DNA from: Gigaspora rosea
Taxonomy: Eukaryota; Glomeromycota; Glomeromycetes; Diversisporales; Gigasporaceae
Assembly (NCBI GenBank): GCA_003550325.1
Contig: QKWP01000042.1
Span: 35,640 to 99,639, forward strand
Length of the DNA stretch: 64,000 bases
Reading direction: 5' to 3'
Both the position numbers and the translations under genes were made by a program. The notes under the pieces were generated by a model. It was not told the origin of the DNA, made no database searches, and saw only the letters and a list, made by a program, of their open reading frames with translations. Shown piece by piece: positions 48,487-58,870 of this stretch (the stretch's first letter is position 1; each line of letters starts with the position of its first letter).

Positions 48487-51400
48487 ATGCCTAGAAGTGA
48501 TAAAAAAAATCATACATGCGCTTGTTGTGGATATACTTTTACAAGACCAGAAAAACTTGCAAGCATTATAAAAGCAAAAAAAATTAATGCAATATACCAA
48601 TTGCCCGAACCCAAGTATCCAAACAGGTGCTACCTCTCATTTCTAAATCTGGTTCAAACTCGATAACCCAAACTTCTTCCTTGCAGAATAAAGTTCAAGA
48701 GAAGGCCCAAGTTTCAGAAGCCAGCCCATGCCCGGCGACCCAAGCCTATAGAGAAGAAATATCCTCTGAGCAGAATAAAGTCCAAGAGAATGATATAGTA
48801 TTTGTGGAAAAAAGTTATGACCTGGCCAGACCACATAAAAATCTCAAAAATATGTCTGTATGAAAAGGAAAGATTCCAGCAGACAATAATCCAGCATATG
48901 CTTTTAATAAACAGCAAGACAATCAAACAGCATATGCAGACGCCCCATATATGCCACAACTCATAGCTTCAACATGCAAAGCAATTACTAATATTCTCAA
49001 AGAAGAGCTTCACAAAAAGGATCAAATAAAAACATCATTAGTTATAGAAAGCACATATGCAAAATATAAATATAAGGGAGAAGGTGATGCTATAAACAAA
49101 GCGAATTATAAACTTAGTCAGACCCATTCATATCATAGAGGAAAACAACATATTCTTCTTTCAGAAAATGATATAGACCCATATTTAATTCAATCTATAG
49201 GAGAAATTGATATACAAATTGAGAATCACTTAAAAGAGGAGTCCGGTAAAATTCTTCTTAGAATAGAAAATATATTTATTGAATCCTAAACCTATTGTCG
49301 AACTAATGGAGGTTCCTATATTCCTACTCCTAAAAAGCTCGCCAATACAAAGTGCACTATTAATCCAGATAATAAAGGTTTAGTCGATCCAGAAACCAAT
49401 ATTATCTGAAAAATGTCTTCATGGGGCGTTGGGAGCATACTTTGTCTATCAAGATGGACATACAAAGCATCTTGAACGAATCTTTCGAGCTACAAAGTAC
49501 AAGCCCTATTTTGTTAAAGTTAAGCTTGATAACATCCCAATACCTACCCCAATCTGCTCACGAATATTTAACAAGATAGAGGAAATGAATCCTGATATCT
49601 CAATCAATATCTGGGAATGGAAAGAGGAAACAGCTACTCCCAAACCGGTAATAGCTAGCAAAAACTATAATAGACAACATATTATTGACCTTATGGCTCT
49701 TATAGATATTATTAAATCTGAAAATAATAAGTATGGACAAAAAAATCACTTTCTTTGGATTAAAAATATAAATGGACTAGTTTTCAAAGATACCGCTTAT
49801 CATGGTAAAAAATATATTTGCAGAAAATGTACTATAAGTTTTCCATCAGAAAAATCTCTAGCCTATCACCAAGAGCACTGTCTCAGTTTAGGGGAGGCCA
49901 CTCAAGAAGTCAAATTACCTACCAAGGATGTTAATGACTTTGAGAAGTTTAAGAACTATGGACGAATAATCAATGCTCCATGTGTAATTATAGCTGACTT
50001 CGAGGCAGACAACAAGAAATGCAATGAAGAATATGAAGGACAAATGCGAAAACTCACTGAGCAAAAAGCCAATAGCTTTTGTTATCTAGTTCATTGGTTT
50101 GATACTGGGGATAAATGGGGCCTTTACTATACCGAGGAGAAAATGCTACACAAGAATTTGTCTGAAGAATTGATAAAGAGTTGGTCGAAATTAATAAGGT
50201 CTTAGCTATTAAGCATGACCGAATTATAACAGAAAAGGATAAGAAAAAATTTGCTGAAACAGATACATGTTGGATTTGTAAAGATAAATTCAATGAAGAG
50301 AATAATAAGGTCTGGGACCACTGTCATATAACAGGTGAGTTTCGAGGACCCACTCACAATGCATGTAATCTCATACTCCAGATTGAAGCATGGAAGACAC
50401 CAATTCCAGTTATCTTCCATAACTTCCGGGGCTATGACTCTCACTTGGTCTGTGAATCTGTTAGAAAATCAGTTAATGTGTATCAGATAAATGTCATAGC
50501 TGAAATATTTGAGCGATACAAGTTTATGAAGGTAGGTCAGCTAAAATATATAGATAGCATGCAATTTAATGAATAATAGCTTGGCAAATCTTACGAAAAA
50601 TTTGGGTACCAACCACCCTATTACAAGCTGGCACTTTAAAGACTATTCTAAAGATCAAATTTCATTAGCAAGTTGTAAAGGAGTTTATCCTTATGACTAT
50701 ATCGATTCACAAGATAGGTTTAAAGAAACAGAGCTTCCTTCTTTTAATGAGTTTCATAGTACTCTTAAAGGTAAGATCACACAAGATGACTATCATTACG
50801 CCCAAAAAGTATGGAAAACTTTTGATTGTAAGACTCTAGGAGAGTATCATGATCTCTATCTTAAGATTGACGTACTTAGCCTAGCAGATATTTGGACCCA
50901 ATTTCGAAAAACATGTATACAATATTATGAGCTCGATCCCAGCCATTACGTATCTGCACCTGCACTAGCTTGGAATGCTATGCTTAAAATAACTGGAGTT
51001 AAAATTGAGCTTTTTACAGATATGGCAATGCATGATTTTATAGAAAAAGCCAAGCGTGGGGGCATAGCTATAGCATGTAAATGATATTTTAAAGCTAATA
51101 ACCCTAATATGGAGGTATTTAATCCATCCAAGCCTACAACATGGATCTCATATGTCGATGCCAATAATCTTTATGGCTAGGCCATGAGCCAGTATCTGCC
51201 TATAGGAAATTATTAATGGGAGGCAAGCCGGGGATATTTGCTTAAGAATCCTGAAATGCAAAAGAAATATCTTAATAAGATTCTTAATACTGAATCAAAT
51301 GCCAAAAAAGGATATTATCTAAATATTAAGGCGCACTTCCCTCTAAAAACTCACAACTATTTGAGTGACCTTCCTCCAGCCATAGAAAATATGGCTATAA

Positions 51401-52616
51401 GTAAAGATATATTGTGTCCCTATACCTTAGAGCTTGTAGATAACTTGGATAGTGGATGGTTTTTAGCAACATAAAAAATTAGTTCCCCATCTTGGTCCAC
51501 GAAAAGATTATGTTATCCATTACCAAGAGCTCCAATATTACATAAAATTGGGTATAATAGTTGATGAGGTTACAGAAATCCTATCATTCGACCAAACTAA
51601 CTGGCTTGCCCCTTATATAGCCTTTAATACAGAAAAGCGACAAGGTGCTAAGAATGCTTTTGAGAAAGATTTCTTTAAACTTATGAATAACTCAGTATAT
51701 GGCAAAACTATGGAAAATGTTCGCAAATACCAAGACGTCAAGCTTATAGCTGTGAACAATGATCAAGACGAAAAGAAGTTTATTAAGCAGATCCGTAAAC
51801 CCTCTTTTAAATATGCCAGACAGCTTGGAAATACACTTGTAGAAGCACATATGGAAAAGGCCACTGTGACTCTCAACAAACCCATTATTGTCAGAGCATC
51901 AGTTCTGGGTCTTAGCAAGCTCTTAATGTATCACTTCTGGTATGAATATGTAAAAGAGAGATATGGTAATAAAGCCAAGCTTGGATATATGGATACAGAC
52001 TCATTTATATTTATAGTTGAAACTGAAGATATCTATAAGGACATGGCAGAGCAACCAGACCTTTTTGATCTTAATGATTCTAAAACTATTGGGCTTTTCA
52101 AAGATAAGACTCCCGGCAATGTGATTACAGAATCTTATCATATCCAGGCCAAGTCATACCACTATGTCTTAGCAGATAAGTCTACAAAGTTTAAGCATAA
52201 AAGGGTTAGTAAAAAAGGTATAAATGAAATGGCCACGAATTCATATATGCCAGCTTTAGAAGGGTTCTTGCTAGATGATCCGGTAGATAAGTCATTATTA
52301 TCAGAGCAAGAAGCCAATAATTTGGCTATGCGAACTGAAGCAGATCCTATGACCCTAGTATATTGGTACTGTCTCTTTGGTAAGGAAGTATTCTATACCA
52401 AGAATGTGGGTATCCGGTCAAAGAATCATATATTATCTTTGGTCGAATCAAAAAAGAAAGCTCTATGCCCCCATAGATACTAAACGCTGGATCCTATCAG
52501 ATGGGATCACCTCTTTGCCATATTTTTATTGGCATAATAAAGCATATAAGAATATAATCAAGGCTGGTATACTCCATGAAGAGGCCAAAAAAAGAGCTAT
52601 TAGACTAAGCTTCTAG
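48487..52616 (+). pseudogene. Family-B (protein-primed type) DNA polymerase, broken
   Basis: Would replicate the element. A zinc finger starts the frame (HTCACCGYTF), and a second C2H2 is at ~49819 (CRKC...HQEH). Exonuclease motifs: ExoI DFE at 49996, ExoII FHNFRGYD at ~50418-50438, ExoIII YHDLYLKID at ~50845-50871. Between ExoI and ExoII is an HNH/treble-clef insert (CWIC...DHCH...HNACN, 50268-50366), known from Maverick-type polymerases. Polymerase motif A is YVDANNLYG (~51151-51177), motif B NNSVYG (51686-51703), motif C YMDTDS (~51989-52003); KAKRGGIA precedes motif A. In-frame stops include 51082 (TGA), 51178 (TAG replacing the usual Trp after YG) and 51214 (TAA). Frame shifts lie near 48620, 49410, 50190, 50570, 51475 and 52470. 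All catalytic motifs survive, so decay is recent relative to divergence. Confidence 0.92.
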
Positions 52617-53098
52617 AGGAATATCAAAACAAATGTACGTCTCATATAGCCCATTTTCTCGCAAGCTCGAAAATAGATCAATAGTAAACCAATATATAGC
52701 AACAAACTAGAGATTATCTACTTTCTGGCTTTGAATAAGAATCGTGAGAAGGCGGGCATAAACTAGACTAGTAATATAGTATATATATATAGCAAGATAT
52801 ATACCAACTTGAAACATTCCCACTGCCTTCTCGCAATGCTTGCTCGAAGCCAGATATAAATAGTTAAAATATATTTGTTATCAATATATTTTTTTTTCAA
52901 GCTTGCGAGAAAAATGTTAATCGGCATAACCTATAACTCTGTTCCAAAACTTTGCCAGATTTCATTGGTTTAGCTGTGACATAAATGTCACACTTCTTCC
53001 AATAAGATTTCGAATAAAAATTCACATGACTACTGCACTCTTGTGATATAGTGTCCTGGCTCAGCAACATAATGCTTATATAAATCGCATAGACTAAA
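52617..53098. other. Intergenic with stem-loop motifs
   Basis: Three copies of the TTTTCTCGCAAGCTCGAAAA motif family (52654, ~52830, 52891) and a perfect 18-bp palindrome (52975). The ~50 bases from CAGATATAAATAGTTAAAAT (52852) to the third motif are repeated at 53871-53932. Confidence 0.7.
52975..52992. promoter_or_regulatory. 18-bp perfect palindrome, copy 1
   Basis: TGTGACATAAATGTCACA; 8-base arms. An identical-arm copy (TGTGACATACATGTCACA) is at 60026. Could be a binding site for an element-encoded dimeric regulator such as the helix-turn-helix protein (speculation). Confidence 0.4.
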
Positions 53099-53389
53099 TT
53101 ATAAGCTAAACGATTCAGAGTCAGACCCAGATAAGGACAAGGACTCAGATGTGGTATTATTTAAAATTTTCTTTTTTCTTTTAATCTTGCATGGTATATG
53201 ATTTCTTTGAGGAATATCTGGATTTGCTATCGCATTTATAAGTTCTTGACAAACCTCAGGTTTTACTATCTTTAATAATTGACAAAGAGAAATTGAAATT
53301 CTTCTATATGATATCAGTTTAACAATTTTAGATACTAGTTTTGAATTATTATTGCTAGAGGCAACTGTTTCACAGTTATTATTAACCAT
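53099..53389 (-). CDS. Small basic/acidic protein of unknown function
   Basis: Intact 96-residue frame. N-terminal Asn-rich stretch, a helical Leu/Ile-rich middle (SKIVKLISYRRISISLCQLL), a KIKRKKK basic patch that could be a nuclear signal, and a Ser/Asp/Glu-rich acidic end (SLSGSDSESFSL). Convergent with PolB, ~480 bases downstream of its end. No family recognised. Being intact among broken genes, it may simply be short enough to have escaped damage. Confidence 0.5.
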   Translation of the reverse strand: MVNNNCETVASSNNNSKLVSKIVKLISYRRISISLCQLLKIVKPEVCQELINAIANPDIPQRNHIPCKIKRKKKILNNTTSESLSLSGSDSESFSL

Positions 53390-53669
53390 TGGATTTAAAT
53401 TGGTTTATTAATATACAAAAAAATATTTATGATATTTTAAACAATATTTAATTATTATTTAGAGTTGGAGTACGTGACTCTAGGTCACAATATCATGTGA
53501 CTACTGTGCCCTTTCTTCTGTGCAATTAAGTCGAGCCTGGACACCATGTCTAGACTCTATCCAATATGGATACTGTATCATATACTGCGCCCTGGTGACA
53601 TGGTGTACCACCTCGGCAATTAGTTTTTTTAATATATTTAATATCTATATATATATATAATACTAAAAA
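53390..53669. other. Divergent intergenic region
   Basis: Between the 96-aa minus ORF and the next plus ORF. Shares ATGTGACTACTG-like words with 53028-53040, which lies on the other side of the minus ORF. ATATATATAT tract near 53650. Confidence 0.4.
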
Positions 53670-53888
53670 ATGTCAGGTAAAATATATAAGCACCAAGCAA
53701 GACTAAGTGAATATTATTTCCAGCATAAAAAGTTAAAAAGATAGTTAAATTGTTAGAAGAGACTATAGACTGGATAGAGAATTATATAGAAGAGCAAACC
53801 GGTCTTGAGTTGGGCAAAATACTATCAGATTCAGACATGTCTTCTCACAATACTTGTGAGCTAGCTCAGCCAGATATAAATAGTTAAA
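53670..53888 (+). pseudogene. Small helical protein ORF with one frameshift
   Basis: ATG at 53670 opens a basic N-terminus (MSGKIYKHQARLSEYY). After a single-base shift in the A-rich run near 53728-53740, the frame continues as KKIVKLLEETIDWIENYIEE and ends at 53888, for a total of about 72 residues. Predicted as helical/coiled. The degenerate stem-loop motif and a 50-base repeat form its end. Function unknown. Confidence 0.45.
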
Positions 53889-54133
53889 ATATATTTGTTA
53901 TCAATATATTTTTTTTCGAGCTTGCGAAAAAATGCTAGAAAAAAGTATGATTAATAGTAGATCGATATATTTTTGGCTCATACTAAATAATTTATAAATA
54001 GATTGGCAAATCCGAAATTGTTTTTTTATGTCTATTAATCCAATACTCCAAAATATTTCATATTTTAAAAACTTTCGCAAGCTCCCTTTTTTCTTATTTC
54101 ATTCAAAAAAAGATTATTCAGAAAAAAAAATAT

Positions 54134-54352
54134 TTGAAAAAAATTATTTTCTGGCTTCAAGTGATTTATCATGAGAAGCCGGCTCGCAAGCTCGATCTAG
54201 CAGAAAGAGCTTCCGTACGAGAACTTGAATGGCAAGATCTAGAAAAGTTAACAGTTTTCTCAGCGGATAACTTTACAACCACTTTATTGCACGCACTATC
54301 TCCGAAAAACATGGAGTCTAGACCAGATCCCATAACTTTAAAACTTGGATAG
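54134..54352 (+). CDS. 72-residue ORF of unknown function
   Basis: Open from ATG 54134. The first third is encoded by the GCTTCAAGTGATTTATCATG cassette and a CTCGCAAGCTCG motif (KPARKLDLAERAS); the remainder (e.g. QDLEKLTVFSADNFTTTLL) is unique here. It may be the 3' part of a formerly longer gene fused to the repeat. Not recognised. Confidence 0.35.
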   Translation: MKKIIFWLQVIYHEKPARKLDLAERASVRELEWQDLEKLTVFSADNFTTTLLHALSPKNMESRPDPITLKLG

Positions 54353-54752
54353 AATTGATGGATAAAATAAAAAATAAAATCAAGATTTGTTGTAATTTCT
54401 AAAATGCCAACTATGTAGACTTTAAAAAATATATGAAATATTTATAATTTTTTTTCGCAAGCTCAAAAAAATATATAGAGAGAAGCAAATCTATTTATCA
54501 AGTCATTTCTACTTTTTTTGTTTTTTCGAGCTTGCGAGAAAAAACACCGGTTTATCCAAAATTTTTTTCCTGTATAATTGGTATATTTGGTATATCCAGT
54601 ATATCCAGTATAATATATATATCCTATTTATCTAGTTTTTTCTAAAATTTTTTTCCTGTATATCCAATATATCCGGTATATCCGATATAATATATGCATT
54701 CTATTTAATAAATTATTTTGAAATAATATATTAGATATAAAAAAATACTATC
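54353..54752. other. AT-rich spacer with stem-loop motifs
   Basis: Motif copies at 54451 and 54521, then imperfect repeats of GTATATCCAGTATATCC (54590-54690). Upstream region of the helix-turn-helix gene. Confidence 0.5.
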
Positions 54753-55211
54753 ATGCTTAGGCAACGCATAAGATGTAATGCTCCTTCTTTATCACTAGCT
54801 GATTATGATTTTATTATGCAATGCTGTAATAATAGACCAAGGTCTAAAGTTTTAAATGAGCTAAAAGAAAAATATAGCATATCACAAAAACGTATTTATC
54901 AAATCTGAAGAGGCGAAGAAAAAAATAGGGTTGCCTGGGATCAACCAATTTTTTCTCGCAAGCTCGAAAAAATAAATCCGGATTGCCAATCCAGATTACC
55001 GATATATCTGGCTTCGAGTGATTTATCACGAGAAGGCGAGGAAAATTTGGTTAATGAACTAATTCTGCCTTCAAGTGATTTATCACGAGAAGGTAGGGAA
55101 AATTTGGCTAGCAAACTAATTCTGCCTGAGCCAGCTCATGATTTATCACAAAAAGGTAAAGATTTAAATACATTTTATGAAAAAGAAGCTATTCGTGATA
55201 AAAAAATATAG
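54753..55211 (+). pseudogene. Helix-turn-helix protein, one nonsense codon
   Basis: 153-codon frame broken only by TGA at 54906. Residues ~33-51 (KVLNELKEKYSISQKRIYQI) fit a helix-turn-helix of the type found in transposases and regulators, so DNA binding is inferred. The C-terminal half is made of repeat-derived cassettes: a stem-loop motif copy encodes FSRKLEKI, then two tandem ~60-base units encode SSDLSREG followed by ENL...LILP. A related cassette in inverse orientation forms the C-terminus of the Gag-Pro polyprotein ~200 bases away. Candidate regulator or terminus-binding protein of the element. Confidence 0.6.
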
Positions 55212-55228
55212 CCAAATATCTGTATATA

Positions 55229-58200
55229 CTAGCTAAATAAAAGATCCAGCTCATCATAGAATGATAAAAACTTCTCGCATACCTCATTGAGAATCTCTTT
55301 AGCATTGAGAGTATCAAGTAACTTTTTTTCAAGTTCTTCACAACTCATATGTTTTTTTTTCTGACCCATCTTCCCTGACACAAATTGAGGCTGGCTCAGG
55401 CAGAATTGATATGTTAACCAAATTTTCTCTTTTCGAATTTATGAGAAAAGTGTAGGACTTATGAACTGAAAGAGGTACAATAATTACCTTACCTTTATGC
55501 ATTAACTTGAATTCACGCTTGACAATAGGCTCCTATCCAGCTCGATCTAGCCAAGGTGTACCCAATAATATCCAGGGTTTATCATCATCTATGACTGGAA
55601 AGTCTTCAGAGATTGTACAACTATTTTCTCCCTAACCAACCGTAACCAAAATGTTATAAGATATGCCTGAAGACTCTAAGGAATTATTACGCCATTTAAC
55701 AGATGGTTTCTTATTTTTATCTACTTCTGCTCCCAATAGTTTTATAAGGCCTTTTGAGATAACTGAGCAATTTGCCCCACTATCTATCATGGCGGAAGGC
55801 ACTTGTACAATTTTTTCTAATGGTGAGCTAATCTTGCAATATATAGTAGCAACATTATTGGGAATAATTTTACGAATAAAATTAATTTCTATAGGGTTGG
55901 GCCATGAAATTTCTGCCTCTGATTGCATCCTTCTGGGGCTGTTTGGGGTAGTATATTTGTTTGCTGAGAAGCTATTCGAATTAGATCTGATATTGGTTGC
56001 AAGATATAAGAGAATACCATAGTAATTTCATGCCAGAACTTTTCTCGTTCCTTGTCTAAGAAATTCGAAGTAAAATGATTTAGAACAGGATCTTTTAATG
56101 CAATGAATTCGGCATTAATCATATTATAACCATTAATAGAAACCTCTTTAGGTTGTGTACGGGTAAATGAATCAACTATTGATCGTAAAATAGCAAAAAA
56201 TGCATTTAGGCTAATATTATCTGTAGGAATTTTAAGTGGCCTAGCATCCTTACTGCTCTTTTTATCAGAAGGAGTGTTACTAGATTTTTTGCTAGAAGTA
56301 TTTGGCCTGGCACTTTTGCGCTTCTTTGATCTCTTGGTATCAGAAAAAGTTATTTTTTTTTTATAGCATTGACTTCGTATTCTTCTAAATTGCTTTCTGA
56401 ATTACTAGACTCATTAGTCCTAGAGGAATCAGATCCTGATTCATTCCATGAATGCACCAAGGTATTGGTTTCAAGTTCATTTTCACTAGATGTCATACTA
56501 TTTTCACTATCACTAGAGTCTGAAGATGATTCATCTGAAATTATATGAGCATTAATATGCTTGGATGATTTTTTTTTTTTGGTCCTAGATTTGATTTGGT
56601 TTTGCGACGAGAAGATTTGGGCTTGCTAGAAATCTTTTTTATAGCTTTACCCATTTTAGTTTGATTGATATGAAGATCTTCTAATTGTCTATGCATATCC
56701 TCTATGGGATCACTATCTATAGCTTCAACGTTCTTTATTACCAGTTTTGGAGGTAAATCAGGTTTGGGAACAGGAACAAATTCTGATATCTCCCCAAGAA
56801 GCCATTGTAAAAATTTATTCTTATTTGTATCTTGTATAATTTGAGAGGTTCCTGGGAGTTGTGGCCTATAGAATTGAGATGGTTGAGAAGAAATAGGTTG
56901 TGTTAGTTGTGAAGAAATCGGTTGAGATTGTATAGATAGCATCATAGATTTTATCAAGTTTTCGATTTCATTTTTGGTCATATCCATATTGCCTGAATAA
57001 TTGTCTTTTTTATAAGTTTTATCTGATTGTAGGTACGCCCCAGATAATTGCTCTGTATTATATCTTTCAATTTCTTCGAGTTCTGAAAGCAATTCTGATA
57101 TGGGTCTGTTAATGCCAATACGTCTAATTTCTAATTGATTATCTGGAGAGATGCCACGAATAAATTGTAATCAAATTTGCTGGTCATCAATACCTGCTAA
57201 CCTAGCAAGTTTACGTAACTTAGAATAGAATCAACCTACAGAATCACTGCCTTGGACTATTGAACCAAAGAGCATTCGCTGTTTTTCTGCAGTAACTGTA
57301 GGATAGTTAGTTTTAAGCCAGTGCCAAGTCGGATTCTATCTGCTACTATAGTTTGTCCAGCATTAGCATTTGGTGCATTGGGTAATTGATCCGTTGGGCA
57401 CCCATCGGCAAAAGACCAGTCTTCATCAAATACTGTATGAGCTGGAATAACAATATTTCCAGCTTGGCCCACGGCGCCGTGTCTTAAATTTGCACCAAGT
57501 TGTGCTGCCGTTTATCTCTGGGTTGCACCTAAATTGGCTTGGCCGGTATTATCTAATAAATTTCTCAATTCCCAATTCTTTCTTCGAAGAGATCTTTCAT
57601 ACCAATCTTTAGCATCACCTTTGAGGCATGTTTCAAAAAGTCCATGAGCTCGAACTTTATCAGCATGTCCAGCTGTTACATCAATTCCTACAGCCACAAG
57701 ATATGAGCGAAAAGAATCAATAAATTCTTCGGGATGCTCATCGGGATAGCTATTAAAATTTGGGGGTGGGTATCCTGCATTTCCTATTCGTTGTATATTT
57801 GGTGGGTTATTCTGTAGTGTAAAAATTTGTTGATTTAAATTATAAATTAATTGTTCTGAATTTCGGGCCCGATTTTTCTACTTGCCCCACTTATTTTGTA
57901 TAGTCCTGCATCTATTTTTCCACTTGTTGTATCAATTTGTTGTAAGATTTAAGAGACGTGTAGTAATTGCTCCATCTGTCTTACAATCTTGTAGTTGCTA
58001 GGTGTTCTTCTGAGCTTGAATTTGAAATTGTCTATTTAAAAGGCGTGATACAAATTTTTCTTGAAGTAGCTCTGATATACGTTTATTTTTTTCTATACAA
58101 GTTGCTTTTAATAAGTGATAATTAAGTTTGTGGGTTCTATAAGCTTGATAAAGAAGATCATAGTCATTTTGAAGTGTGGCTAACTGGGTTTGTGAATTGG

Positions 58201-58842
58201 CTAACTGGGTCTGTGAATCAGCTAACTGGGTTTGCAAATTTATTAACTGGGCCTGCAAATTTGCTACTCGATTTTCAGCATTAATTGCTTGAGCATTTGC
58301 TCATGGATATATTTGTAGTACCAATCTCTCAAACCTATTTCTGGCATCAGAAATTATATTAAGATAATCTTCAATGCCATTTATTGTAGGTGCTGTTGTA
58401 ATTGGACTTTGAAAATATTGTCTAATGTTATCAATCTCTCGCCGGATTCTATTATTTTGGATCGTAGCTTGATTTTCAGGAAGAGATAATGTTCGGGAGG
58501 ATCCAGGTTGTTGTGCCATATTTTGAAAATTGTTTTCTATATATAATTTTTCGAGTTTGCAAGAAAAGCGGTCTATTTCATCATGAAAAATAGCTAACCG
58601 TTTTTCTAAATAATCTATATAATTCCCTTGATTTATAGAATCTTGAAGTGTCTTTTCTAACTGTTCTTTAAGATTAGAAATTTCTAATTTCAATGGGTCT
58701 AGGTCTTCATCACGAATTATGATTTCTTTTTCAAGATAATTAATATAACCCGCTTTTGAGACAAGATCCTGTTGTAATTTGTAGACTCGATCTTGTATAG
58801 CTAATAAGGCACATTTAAATTGTTTGATTCTTTCCCCCATTT
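55229..58842 (-). pseudogene. Coiled-coil / Gag / retropepsin polyprotein, broken
   Basis: One long frame in pieces, ~1,200 codons, ATG at 58842. Order: coiled coil (58842-57998; LEKEIIIRDEDLD, then heptad-like SQTQLA repeats); Gag-like capsid domain (~57810-57070; YPDEHPEEFIDSFRSYL, CLKGDAKDWYERSL, GSDSVG then FYSKLRKLARLAGI, LQFIRGISPDN); Gln/Pro-Ser-rich linker; acidic Ser-rich and basic stretches; retropepsin with catalytic AMIDSGANCSVIS (Asp codon 55782-55784) and closing ILLGTPWLD (~55550). No reverse transcriptase, RNase H or LTR is nearby. In-frame stops include 57231, 57171 (both TGA where Arg is expected) and 55533 (TAG); shifts near 57300, 56560, 56350, 55930. At an A9 run (55352-55360) the frame either ends at 55338 or, shifted by one, continues 47 codons to 55229. 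Confidence 0.85.
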
Positions 58843-58870
58843 TTTTTCTTGCAAGCAAGTCAGCTCAAAA
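58843..58870. promoter_or_regulatory. 28-bp divergent start region with stem-loop motif
   Basis: The polyprotein ATG (minus) and the integrase ATG (plus) are separated by only ~28 bases, consisting of a TTTTTTTCTTGCAAGCAAG stem-loop motif copy. Divergent promoters must therefore lie inside the opposing coding regions, or this motif is itself the shared control element (inference). Confidence 0.4.

Noticed and set aside
55663-56022. 119-codon plus frame with hydrophobic C-terminus
   Set aside because: Antisense of the retropepsin region, whose DSGA and ILLG motifs clearly set the coding strand.
55229-58842. Gag-Pro as part of a nested gypsy element continuous with the integrase at 63158
   Set aside because: That integrase is on the far side of the Maverick end and array, with no RT or LTR linking them; the polyprotein abuts the Maverick integrase instead.
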